Below are positions 52,761 through 62,872 of a DNA stretch of 64,000 nt, piece after piece. Within the stretch, counting starts at the first letter, position 1. Every line of letters starts with the position of its first letter. The notes under the pieces were generated by a model, which worked only from the letters and a program-made list of their open reading frames with translations, made no database searches and was not told the origin of the DNA. A program made the translations under genes and the position numbers. Source of the DNA: Aedes albopictus (lineage: Eukaryota > Arthropoda > Insecta > Diptera > Culicidae); the NCBI RefSeq assembly GCF_035046485.1, contig NC_085138.1, positions 14,201,329 through 14,265,328 on the forward strand, written 5' to 3'.

Positions 52761-53621
52761 CTAACCTACGCTAAGGGACTTTGCTATCCCCGCAAGTTCC
52801 ACATCGGTGACCCTCTCCTCATCGCCAGCCCCTGTCCACAGCTGGCCTACGAAAGGAGGCCAAGGATTAGGATCATGACCCGAAAAAAGCCCCTCGATGA
52901 TCCCCTCCAACATCTTTGGAGATTGCTCTGTAGGAGCCATTACTCTCGTCTTGGCCATAACGATCCTGTAGGCATCACCCCACGGGTTCGCATTAGCACT
53001 CTGACAGAGGCCAGGCCTTTTACTTGCTCTTATCTCGGTCTTAAGCGCGGCTTTTGCAGCGGAAAACACCACCCGCCGTTCGTTTCGCTCTTCCTCTGAT
53101 CGTGCTCGCTGCATCCGTCGCCTAGCCCGTAGGCAGGTCCGCAATCGCGTCGGTCCACCAGTAAGCCGGTGGCCTCCCATTTCTAGGGTGGACTCGCCAG
53201 GCATGGTCGCGTCACACGCACGTGAGAGCACCGCTACCAGCTCGTCGCCGTCTAAACCAAGTAAGTTTCGCTCACGACGGAGCCCCTTCCTAAATACCCC
53301 TACTTCGAAGTATGATGTCTTCCACCTGCGAGGGCTTGACCTTGGCCTAGCCGCCTCTTCCTCTACCCGCTGCCTGCTGTTGTTGTAGTCGATACTGTAG
53401 CGAACCGCCAGGTGATCGCTATGAGTGTATCCATCGTCTACCCTCCAGTTCGAGCTATTTATTAGACCAGGACTACAAAAAGTAACGTCAAAGATTGACT
53501 CCGCACCGTTCCGACTGTAGGTACTCTTGGTACTGACGTTAGCCAGATCGACATCTAGCATGGCCAGCGTCTCTAGCAGGATCTGACCCCGCTGGTTCGT
53601 GAAACGGCTTCCCCATTCCAC
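52761..53621 (-). pseudogene. R1-clade endonuclease C-terminus and linker
   Basis: One open frame of 286 codons encodes AVEWGSRFTNQRGQILLETL, ESIFDVTFCSPGLINSSNWR, DDGYTHSDHLAVRYSID (SDH motif), then an arginine-rich linker (RLRTCLRARRRMQRARSEEE) and the RT approach KTRVMAPTEQSPKMLEGIIE. The codon before AVEWG is TGA where relatives have tryptophan (NAWAVEWG). It then ends with a stop after IAKSLSVG, directly before the RT segment. Confidence 0.8.
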
Positions 53622-53871
53622 GGCTCAGGCATTAAAGTCACCCGCTATTACCACCGGCCTTCGCCCTGTTAGCACGGTCGTCCTACAGTCAAGCATCTGC
53701 GGGAACTGCTCGATCGACCAACGTGAAGACGTATAACAGCTACAGAAGAAGACTTCGTTTACTTTGACGACCACGAAGCCCTCATAGGTAGTAGACACCA
53801 ACTCCTGGACGGGGTATTTACCCGTCGTCCATATCGCCGCCATTTTACCGGACCCATCCGCGACCCAATTG
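53622..53871 (-). pseudogene. R1-clade endonuclease, N-terminal part
   Basis: The frame reads NWVADGSGKMAAIWTTGKYP, GFVVVKVNEVFFCSCYTSS and PVVIAGDFNA, then the TGA. GDFNA is a core endonuclease motif. Its upstream continuation lies across the 345-bp insertion at 54217-54310 (WKSDIAILADPYRVPAGN). Confidence 0.75.
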
Positions 53872-54216
53872 GGTTTTTAAATTAAGAAAAATGTATCGAT
53901 TTTTTGATTTTATACGAAAGAGCACTTTTTTCTGAGCCGCTATGATTTTTTTTTAGATTTATAGAACTTTATTTTGGTACCTAAAATCAATTTCAAAGAG
54001 ATTTTTTTAAATCACCTTTTGACAGCTGGGTAACTGTTTGACAGCTCCACCCAGTACAAAATGCGACGAGGGGTGATTCGACAAATCGCTCCCATACAAA
54101 CTTCAAATTGATTTTTAAATAGGTTCCCGGTTACCAAAATTCATGAAAATTTGGATTTCGGCTGAGTTTCGCAAGCAGATTCAGAATATGGAATTATCTC
54201 AACACCGCTAAAGAAG
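53872..54216. mobile_element. 345-bp insertion with 7-bp duplication
   Basis: CCAATTG stands at 53865-53871 and 54217-54223. The R1 frame joins exactly (PAGN..NWVADGSG) when the insert and one copy are removed. The insert is AT-rich, with no inverted ends and no poly(A) that I can see; it carries TTGACAGCTGGGTAACTGTT and AATAGGTTCCCGGTTACC. Its class is unknown. Confidence 0.65.
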
Positions 54217-54324
54217 CCAATTGCCGGCGGGTACACGGTAAGGGTCTGCTAGGATGGCGATATCCGACTTCCACTCAGAAACTGCCTGACAAAGCAGTTG
54301 CTGAGCCGCACCAGAGTGGTTCAG

Positions 54325-54819
54325 TTACACAGTACAGGATTTGTTCCCTGCGGCTTTCTTGAAGGCCGGGCACCTTGGACCACCCGTTGGGTGTCTATTG
54401 TTCGTGGATTTTCCAGTACAAATCAGACACGTGGGTGGACTCGTGCAGCCTTGTGCCTTATGGCCTTCGCCGCCGCATCTCCTACACAACTTGCTCCTGT
54501 CAGGGCCTTTACAGTCCCACGACTTTTGCCCTGGTTCAAAGCACCGGAAGCAAGCACTCGGTAGCTTATGCAGGATCAGATGGCAATCTGACCAGCTCAC
54601 CTTTATGTTCCCTATCTTAACGGACTTTTTGACGTCCGCCACAAGTAGCTGAACCAAGGCTACCTGCGTCCCTGCCGGGCCCTTCCGTAGCCGAGTGGCT
54701 GCAGCGGCCATCTCTACTTCGCACTGTTGCCGCAGTGCCATGACGAGAACCTCGGCGTCTGTTGACTCGTTCAGGTCCCTCACCTTCAGAGTCGCCAGCC
54801 ACGTATGTGGCAACTCCAA
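54325..54819 (-). pseudogene. R1-clade ORF1 (gag-like), C-terminal part with zinc knuckles
   Basis: A 164-codon frame encodes TWLATLKVRDLNESTDAEVL, then SWSDCHLILHKLPSACFRCF and three knuckles: CFRCFEPGQKSWDC (the usual His is Gln), CRRCGGEGHKAQGC (intact) and CLICTGKSTNNRHPTGGPRC. In R1 LINEs this protein binds the RNA and forms the particle. The N-terminal half is absent; the sequence beyond 54830 reads coding-like on the opposite strand instead. It ends after AGNKSCTV just before ORF2. Confidence 0.8.
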
Positions 54820-54829
54820 TCCTACCTAA

Positions 54830-55440
54830 TGCATCTGACAGGAGCCAACATGCCAACACTGGGAGAGGCCATGGACGGAGCGTGATTGACAAAGGCCACC
54901 AACAAGAACAAAGATGAGTTGTTTGCCATGGAGGTGGCTACGCAGTAGCTTGACTCCATTAGTGACTTTGCGTCCTAGAAGTCAAACACCAGCAAGGGCC
55001 TTGCTGAAATTACGTTACTCGAGAATAGCGGCCGAACAGAACCATAGTAAACTAATGACAAATGCGGCAACAGAGCACCCGTGAAGCTGATAATGCGGAA
55101 GTTGCATTAGCAGGTAGCCCGTAGGGTACGTCAAACTCGATCACTCAGCTCAAGAAACGGCAGAAGCGTGCGAGGAAGCCATCAGGGAAGGAGCTACCAG
55201 GCAGCGCTCGCAAGGTCAGAAGGTTGTTGTTCCCGAAAGTGAAGGTCAGTCGGACCTCGAATAGGTCCTAGTGGACAGGCTGAAGAATAAGAGGAAAACG
55301 AAAAAGGAACAGGAGCATTCGGACGCTAAGCTAAGTAATAGGTGAGCAGGTGCAAGCGCGAGGAGAGAGACTTAAGCCGAAGTATTCCTGAATCCAGGGT
55401 TAAACTCCACACAAATCTTCTAATAACAGATAGTGTTGGA
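54830..55440 (+). pseudogene. Coding-like relic, possibly LINE ORF1, opposite strand
   Basis: On + the translation gives LTKATNKNKDELFAMEVATQ, a stop, LDSISDF, KSNTSKGLAEITLLENSG and later KKPSGKELPGSARKVRR and KNKRKTKKEQEHSD. The lysine/glutamate-rich style recalls the N-terminal half of LINE ORF1 proteins, but stops are frequent and I cannot name the family. It lies head to head with the R1 ORF1 on the other strand, which suggests an inversion or two independent relics. Confidence 0.35.
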
Positions 55441-55854
55441 GGAAGTGCAAGTATTTTTTGATAGTCCTGAGCACCCATGATGGTGCAGAAGACACTAATG
55501 CAAATATAATTGAGTTGTAAGGCTCAATGTTTTCAATCCTGTGTGAGTGGCTATTTATGTACTGCTAGTAGTATAACTTGAGCCGCAAAATCTAGAAAAC
55601 ATTTGCACATCTTCCAAGCATTTTTGGTTCTTCAGAAGTTCACTGGACCCGTCACTTCATGTTGAGAAACACTTAAATTTGACACATAACTACACGGGTA
55701 AAATTCTGCTCCCAAAAATCATAAAAACGACTCATGATTTCATGAGCCTAGTTCATTTTCGTTTTATAAAAATACACCATGATTTACAATCATGATAGTA
55801 TGATCCATTGTCTCATAACGCTACCAATGCGTTACTTTTTCCTGAAATCCTAAA

Positions 55855-56142
55855 GCTAAATCATATTTTTGAGATTTTGAATCATGGTTTCGGGTGCGCA
55901 TCGCCTATGAATCTGAGGACCATGAAGCTAAATCATGTTATTGTGATTTCGAATCATGGTTTCGGGTGCGCGTCGCTTATGAATCTGACAGATTTTCTAG
56001 GACCATGAAGCTGAATCATGTTTTGGAGATTTCGAATCATGGTTTCGGGTGCGCATCGCTTATGCATCTGAGGACCATGAAGCTAAATCATGTTATTGAG
56101 ATTTCGATTCATGGATCCAGGTGCGCATCGCTTTATGAGTCT
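55855..56142 (+). repeat. 72-bp tandem repeat, four units
   Basis: The unit contains GCTAAATCATGTTATTGAGA, TTTCGAATCATGGTTTCGGG, TGCGCATCGCTTATGAATCT and GAGGACCATGAA. Four copies follow each other; one has a 12-base insertion (CAGATTTTCTAG). Since 72 is a multiple of three, frames run through all copies. A degenerate start may lie further left, where CATGATTT words occur from 55730. Confidence 0.75.
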
Positions 56143-56159
56143 GGTGAATTAAAAGAAAT

Positions 56160-58720
56160 AAAAACATTTGCAGTCATTTCTGAGGTGATTTAATGATGCC
56201 CCAAAAGCAAAATATGTTTCAAGTTATGCAATCAAGCGAACTGTGCCGCTTTAACTACATAGTAATAATAGTAATAATAGTAATGATAATCGCAGTAATC
56301 TATATCACCTTACGCCTGGCATCCACGCACCAATGTGTGAGCCCTTTGCCAACCATATCCCACCAACACTCCGACATTCGCATGAATTCGTGCAGACGCA
56401 GAGGTATATACGGTCTGCTGTGGATACAAAGGATTGCAATCATCACTTCCTTCCCCTTTTCCACATTGACCAGCAACCTGACGTGACAGGCGCCATTGTC
56501 GCCTAAAAAATAGAAGATCACCAACACTCACACACTGAAGATGCCTGCTAGTCCCCAGCATTGATTCCTTGTGTGAGTGTAGCTGGTCTGGCAATACTGG
56601 AGTAGCATCTACGGGCGGTCAATCAAGCTCAAGCTCAAGCTCAACATTTTAAACCAAAGTAACTACTCACAGGTTCGAAACTTTATAATTTCGATCTACA
56701 TAAACTGAATCCCGTTCAAGCACTAATTCCCAAAAAATTCGTCCCCTTTTTACGCTCCTTTTGTTTTGGTCGTAAATTGCGGTTTACTAAACAATTTCTG
56801 ACCATAAGATGGCTACTCACAAACGCTCTTATTGATGATGATGCTACTATGTAGAAACAAGTAGCTCACCAGAAGCCGCTCGCTAATCGAATCCGCTGAA
56901 GCACGTCTCCACCGATAGCGATCGGGTTGAAGGTGCCGAATCCTGGGGAACGTCAACACGCGGGAACTCACGTTCTCGATGGGCATGGTCGGCGGGCGCG
57001 TTGAAAACCTAATATGTGAGATGATGTAGTTCATAAACTTCTGGTCCACGGTCGTCTTCGCGGTCGTCGGTTGGCGATAGCATCTCGAAATGTTGTGTTC
57101 CGTCTTCGTTGCGCCTGTGTTCTGTGGTGCCAGAGCTAGCCGGACTGGAATCTTGCCCCGTGTATCGAGAAATATGAATACATAATAATCTTCCAGAAGA
57201 TCCAACGAGCACGAAAACGGATTCGCTTTCAGTGCTCACGTGCTGCCTCCGTCATCCAACCGAGTCGAACCGAACCGACACGGTAGTGGTAGCGCGTTCG
57301 AACTGAGCAGATCGTAAAATACGTTGAAAACTTTATTATTATGTTCGCCCGACACTTGGACGGACGACGGCGAACTTTGCTCACCTGGATGATAGGTTCG
57401 ATTTCCACCGCGCATCGCGAATTGAAATGGGAAAAGATTTTTGAGACGTTGGAAGAAAAAAAAAAGTCATTAACTATATTTCGGTTTTCTAATGCTAAGA
57501 GTAACTTGGAACATGAATCATCCCTATGATTGGTACTTGTGAATTTTTGTCAAGAACAATGTTTTCCGTTAGAACTGAGTTTTATTTTAGCAAAGTTATC
57601 TTCTAATTAATTTGATGTTGTACGTTTCCATTCAAGCAAATACCAACTGGAATGCTATCTAGAACCAGCCTCCGACAAACGGTCATTCGATTGAACTGTT
57701 CCCGAAGAAATTTGACACTTTTTCAGCGGTTCCAGACAAAGTTTAGAGTGGCCATTAAGACCGTAAATTGCTGAACTCGAATGCCACTGCCGTTCCTCAA
57801 AACGATTCCAATAAATGGTAACATGATATACACGTATGTGCAAGAAACGCTTCGATCCAATCCAATAAATCCATACGGTACAATTAAAAATTATCGATAA
57901 ACCCCTATAATAAATCGTGCCACATTGCACACGGGCGACCGAGTAGCCCCAGCCAGCACCCCTCTCGTAACTTTTCGCTCGAATCTGAGAAACAAGCGCA
58001 GGGAACATGACCAGTAACATGCGAAATTACAAATAAGTCAATGAACACTGCACTTGGTGAGCTGCTGGGTGCCACCGGGACAGCAACACAACAACCGTCC
58101 CATGCTTATTGGTGATCAATTCGATTTATGGTCCATCCATTGGGAAAGAAAGCTCTGCCCGCCGCGGACTCTCAGGAACAAGGACCGCTTGCGGTGAGCC
58201 TTATTTGTGAACATGTCGCCAATGAAATGTTTCTGGTCTTTGTTTTTCCTTTCGTTTCCTCTGGGGAGACCCTTGTTTCTCTTCAGGCACGAATGATGCA
58301 ACAATATTGGAAGTCCAGACGAGTGAAGGTTTCGATTGGGGAACAGATTTGTACCGCAGTGCGCATTGCTTGTTTTCAATCGTGCCAGGAAGATATCTGG
58401 ATGGCTGGGCGTTGGCGTTGGCGCTTACCGTTGGAATGCAGGATCGTGACTGGAAACAAATTGATATCTACGCTTCCGGTGTTGAGGAGATGGAAGGCCG
58501 ATTTGCGCGGAGCGAATGCTGCTTGATACAAGTGACGCATACATATATTGGAATTTGTTTGGAAGTTGTCATTTCAGAATTGAATTAGGAAAACCAGAAA
58601 TGAAAGACATTAGAGATGTGTTTGGTAAACTTGATCTTGAGTACATGTAGGTTGTGTGCGAGTTTGTGAAGCAAACCGTAAGCTTCAATGGTACATATTG
58701 CCCTTTACTGGTATCTGGCT
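56160..58720. other. Unique-looking sequence, no gene recognised
   Basis: It includes a (TAATAG)n patch at 56262-56290, a CG-rich patch at 56870-57000, and open frames of 130 codons (56813-57205 -), 121 codons (57655-58020 -) and 132 codons (58128-58526 +). None shows a domain, signal peptide or repeat that I can identify, and none has evident splice or promoter context. These may be chance frames in host DNA. Confidence 0.3.
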
Positions 58721-58724
58721 AATC

Positions 58725-58815
58725 CACAACATACTCGCGTTTGTGTCCACTAACTACAAGTGAGAACGAATTGTTTTTATAAAGCCAAGACTTACTCTCG
58801 CACTCCGCATACCTA
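58725..58815 (-). repeat. Family D repeat, 5' part, inverted
   Basis: The minus strand reads GAGTGCGAGAGTAAGTCTTG, CTCACTTGTAGTTAGTGGAC and ACAAACGCGAGTATGTTGTG, matching 12125-12210 of the family D copy. It lies 230 bases from the 3' part of the same family (59042-59290), which is in the opposite orientation. Confidence 0.6.
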
Positions 58816-59041
58816 CACACAAAGAAATTCTGAAAACTAAACTTGACGTTAATATAAGAACGTTTAAAATTTCATTTTATTTGATTCGATTTTACATAAA
58901 AGAATCTCTTGCACGCAAAATTGTAAGCAAGCTTCATACTGCAGACAACCTGTAATTTTACAATCCGATGGAGAATTGTGTTGAAAGCGATGGTGGTCAA
59001 TTTGTTACAGTGAACTCGATGTAGCCACCAAGCAGTTTGTT

Positions 59042-59290
59042 TTGTTGGTGTCTAATTGGAATGCGTTGAGAGCTCGGCATCTAGGCCGAAAGAGAGATGG
59101 GTTTGTAAAAAAGAAGTGTTCAAGGTGTGGCTTCGGAGTCAGTTTGGTTTTCTATTCCGCAGAATCTTTACCTGTTCTGTGGCACAGTTGTTTAATGCGC
59201 CGGTCTTGCGAATACGGAGTTGCGATTTTTTCACAAATTTCATCTCTCAATTTGTCAATTAGCAACATTTCGTGCCTTCTAATTAAAACC
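59042..59290 (+). repeat. Family D repeat, 3' part
   Basis: CATCTAGGCCGAAAGAGAGA, GTGTGGCTTCGGAGTCAGTT, ACCTGTTCTGTGGCACAGTT and CATCTCTCAATTTGTCAATT match 12192-12437. The tRNA-like core has lost its T-arm: the stretch between GAATACGGAGTTG and TTTTTTCACAAATTT is deleted. Confidence 0.65.
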
Positions 59291-59299
59291 AATATGTAA

Positions 59300-60065
59300 G
59301 CTTAATTTGCTTTTCGTCTTATTGTTACATTTGCCCGTCTCGTATCCCTTCACAATCCGTTTCCATCGTTTGTCGTTTTGTCCACTCCATGTTTGACCAT
59401 CAGCTGTTTTCAATTTCATCATATTCGCCGACGGCTGACTACAACTGTCAGATTGCGAAATAGGTGCTTGAGATGTCAGCAGAACTCTACTGTATTTCAA
59501 AAGCTGCTCTCCTTACGTTTGTGACACGCCACTACACTGGATCCTCCACTTACGTAGAATCCATTTAGCACAGACAAACAGGTGTAACACTCTTCAAAAC
59601 GACTTGGCACATGCATTCAACGATCAATTCAAATTTCATTTGGTTCGCGCGATCGTTCCACCAGATCGCTTTGACTTTTGCCAGTGTACACGTTGCTGAA
59701 TGATACAAACGAAAATTACAGGCAATTTGTGTAATAGTGTGTGTGTCAGCAAAACGTCAAATCGAAATCCATCATGACCGACAGTTTCGCGCGCGAAAAT
59801 GACACCGGGCAAAAGTTTTTAATGATTTTTTTCTAAGAGTTTCGTCTGTTTGTCTATGCATTTAGCATAAAAAAAATCATTTGACTCAAACATAATATAT
59901 TTTCGCGTATTTCGTGATTCTTACATTTATAAAGGGTGATGTTTTCAGCAGAGATGTTGAGAAAGTCAAAGCCCACCTAGTGATGAAAAATTAAGTAATG
60001 GAAGTTTCTGTTAGGCGGCGCTAGAGAGGAACCAAAAATGCTTCTAATCAGTAGAACGTACCTAA
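59300..60065. other. Unique-looking sequence, no gene recognised
   Basis: Short frames only. No element ends, tandem repeats or RNA genes recognised. Confidence 0.3.
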
Positions 60066-60068
60066 ACA

Positions 60069-60235
60069 AGCGGACAATAGGGGCTGTCCATAAACCACGT
60101 GGTCATTTTTTGGGAGATTCTGAAACAAACCCCCCCCCCCAAACGTGGTCTTTCGTTAATACCACTTTTCTTTTAATTTGTATGGACCGTGTTCTTTGGC
60201 CGAAACCGCGCTCCCCACACCCCAATCCCCCCAAT
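60069..60235. mobile_element. MITE with GGGGCTGTCCATAAACCAC end
   Basis: The left end reads AGGGGCTGTCCATAAACCAC then GTGGTCATTTTTTGGG. The interior has a C-run, ACGTGGTCTTTCG and TTTAATTTGTATGGACC, as in family members. The right inverted end is degenerate. Confidence 0.55.
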
Positions 60236-60239
60236 TGGA

Positions 60240-61075
60240 TTTTCTAGAAGGAACCTCAGGATGGATTACTCATGTAATCCCTGTATTAATCTCTGAAAGA
60301 ATCCCGGGTTCCCAAGGAGTTCCTCGACCAATTTCTTCATAAATCTCGGGATGGATTCCTGGAGGTATCCATATTGGAATCCCTGAAACGAATGTTAATG
60401 GAATTCTGCGTAGAAATTTTGTAGAACTTGGAGGAATCCCGAAAGCAATTTCTGGAGAACTTCCAGGAGGGATTCCTGAAGGAATCCCGGAAGCGATTCC
60501 TGTTTCAATCCCGGGAAGATTTTTTGAAGGAACGCTGGGAGAAATTCCTAGAGGGATCCTGGGAGAATTCCTGGAGGACTCGCAAAAGAAATTACTTTAA
60601 GAATCATGAGAGGAATTCCTGAAGGCTTTCCAACAGGAATTCCTGGAACAATTCCGGGAGAAATTTCTGGAGGAATCCAGGTAAGAATTTCTGAAGCAAT
60701 CCCGGTAGAAATTCCTCAAAAAATTGCAGAAAAAAATCTGGTTGAATTCCTGGAGCAATCTCGTTAGTAATTACTGGAAGAATTTTCAGAGGAAATCCGA
60801 ATGGGTTTCCTGGTTGAGCTCCTGGAAGAACCTCGGGAGGTATTACTGAAAGTATTTCAGATGGAGATCCTTCATAATTCCCGGGATGGATTCCTGGAGG
60901 TATCCGTATGATGTAGTTCTTCGTGGAGTTTTTTTTGTAGAGCCCTGAAACAAATATTGGAACATCATTGAAGGCATCCCGAGGGAATCCTGAAATATTC
61001 CTGAAGGGGATCTTGTGAGATGATTTCGAACCGATTTTTTTTCTCAATAATTTGTACGATTCCGCCAAACATGCC
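60240..61075. repeat. Degenerate GGAATTCC array
   Basis: Loose units such as GGAATTCCTGGAGGAAT and GGAATCCCGGAAGCAATT repeat every 27-30 bases. Open frames (64 codons on +, 157 codons on -) run through with a period of about 9-10 residues and are artefacts of the repeat. Confidence 0.65.
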
Positions 61076-61079
61076 AACT

Positions 61080-61340
61080 TTATATATTAGAGAAACCGAG
61101 ATTATCAGTAAAAGACACTATTTCCACTCCAGCACCACCTGGTAGCACAATTTTTCACCAATAACTACATCAACTGGCATCGTTTAGCCAGACGAGCATC
61201 TTTACAGAAAACACCAAAATTATAATGTATGTTTGGACTGCAATTTCGGCGAAATAAGTGAATTGAGTAGACTTTTGATTAGAAAAAGTATAATTACATT
61301 AACACATTTTTATGGGTCCACAACACTTTTTTGAGCATAC
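61080..61340. other. Spacer between two arrays
   Basis: Mixed AT-rich sequence (ACCTGGTAGCACAATTTTTC etc.) with no repeat or coding signal recognised. Confidence 0.3.
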
Positions 61341-61344
61341 ATCC

Positions 61345-61965
61345 TTATCTACATGCATTATTTGTGTGTCTTGAAGCCCTTCTGAAACCGTCTGCAATGC
61401 CAGGCCATGAAACACTCTGGAACGCCTTTGAAAGTTCCCCTGAAGCTCTCCCGAGGGTAAGTGAAACCCGCCTATAACTACACTGAAACCCTATAAAACG
61501 TCCTGAAATTCCCTGAAACACTTGAATCGCCATGAAATTCCTCTGAAATCCCCGTGAAGTTCACCTGAGAAACTATAAAGCCGCGAAAAACTGCTCTGAT
61601 ACCTCCTAAAATAGTCAGAAACGCCTTGTAACCCATCTGAGAACCCTGTTTAAGTTATCAAAGAGTCCATGAAGCCTTCTAAAACCCATCTGAAACCATG
61701 AAAGCTATCTAAGAACCTGTGAAGCCCCCGAAACCCTCTCTGAAACGGCCTGCAAAACCTTGAAATGCCTTTAACACCCATTGAAACTCTTGTGAAACTC
61801 ACCTGATGGCCTATGAAGTCTCTCAAATCCCTCCGAAATCTCTTGAAACGCCCTGGAGCGCATTGAAACACCTCTGTGACGTCTGTAAAATCCCCATGAA
61901 AGTTACCTGCGAGCCAGTAGAGCCCCCTAGAATTCCTCTGAAACCAATTGATTACTTCAGAAATT
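61345..61965. repeat. Degenerate CTGAAACGCC array
   Basis: Units such as CTGAAACCCATCTGAAACC, CCTCTGAAATCCCC and GAAACGCCCTG repeat with period 18-30. This is the complement-style counterpart of the G-rich array at 1900-3350. Confidence 0.65.
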
Positions 61966-61969
61966 TTCC

Positions 61970-62465
61970 AGCAATTACTTTATGGATTCTATAAAAAAAA
62001 TCGTAAAATTTCTTCAGAAATTGCTTGAATAACTCCTCCTGGGGTTCTTTCAGAAAATCCACAAGATATTCCTCCAAAATTTTCTCAACGGATCATTTTA
62101 GCAAGTTTTGCAAGGTTTGCTTCAAAAATTCCTCCATGAGTTGCTTCAGAAATCCTTCCACGATTGCTTTAGAAATTCTTCGAGAGATTCCTGTACAAAT
62201 TTCTCGAATGATTTATTCAGAAAGTCCTCCAGGGATTTCTTTTAGAAAATCTTATAGGGATTCCTTAATAAAATCCAAAGATTCTTTCAGAAATTTCTCT
62301 GAAGTTTCCTAGAGATTCCTCTACCCAAAACCCTTTCATGAATTCTTTCCAAAAATGATTCATGGATTCCTTTATAAAATCCTTCGAGGATTTCTTCAAG
62401 AAAATCATCCACGGATCTTTTCAGAAGCTTCTACAGCGTTTTCCGAAAATATCCGTATGGCATGA
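61970..62465. repeat. Degenerate TTCAGAAATTCCTCC array
   Basis: Units of about 27-30 bases around TTTCTTCAGAAATTCCTCCA and AGGGATTCCTT. It joins the CTGAAAC array without a visible boundary. Confidence 0.6.
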
Positions 62466-62469
62466 GACT

Positions 62470-62865
62470 TTTTGATTTGTTAGACGTGGGCCGTAACTAT
62501 TCAGTTGGGAGCCACTGACTTTTGTTCCCCTGCTCCATTGGTGGTTATGACCCTCAGAACGCACAATCCGAAAATCTTTGTCTCCGCTTCTTCACACTTC
62601 CGGTTCCTAAGTTATACGCATGTCCCGTTCTCAGTTTTCGGAACCACTGGGATTTCATTAGTTCACTCAATTTGTCAATCCACTACATTTTTTGCCGTGA
62701 TTAAAAGAATGTAACAGTCACCCATGAATATTTCATCTGGTCATACGTGAATGTTTTTGTTGCATGATAGTCAAGACCATACACCCACGATTATCATGCA
62801 AACTACAGTTTTTGACAGTACATTTTGGATCACTGTAGTCCTAGTGGTTCACAGTGGTCCAAGTA
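62470..62865. other. Unassigned repeat-like stretch
   Basis: CACTCAATTTGTCAATCCAC near 62664 and GTGATTAAAAGAATGTAA resemble the 3' end of family D (TCTCAATTTGTCAATTAG..TTCTAATTA), so a diverged family D copy may lie at about 62490-62715. The rest is not recognised. Confidence 0.3.
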
Positions 62866-62872
62866 GTTCTTG

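Larger units (their letters stand above)
51822..54819 (-). mobile_element. R1-clade LINE, decayed and interrupted
   Basis: On the minus strand the order is zinc-knuckle ORF1 (54819 to 54325), endonuclease (54310 to 53400), linker, and reverse transcriptase (52760 to 51822). This is the arrangement of mosquito R1-clade LINEs. It carries stops, frameshifts and a 345-bp insertion in the endonuclease (53872-54216). The 3' end is cut at about 51822 within the post-palm region, so no 3' UTR or tail is present. Confidence 0.8.

Noticed and set aside
56813..57205. A 130-codon minus-strand frame as a possible gene
   Set aside because: No similarity I can recognise and an overlapping minus frame of 76 codons; treated as chance.
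58128..58526. A 132-codon frame as a possible host exon
   Set aside because: No recognisable domain, start context or splice sites; a second overlapping frame is equally open. Listed only within the unique region.
60604..61077. A 157-codon open frame on -
   Set aside because: Its residues cycle (LPGLLQKFLPGFLQKFLP..) with the repeat period of the underlying array, so it is not an independent gene.
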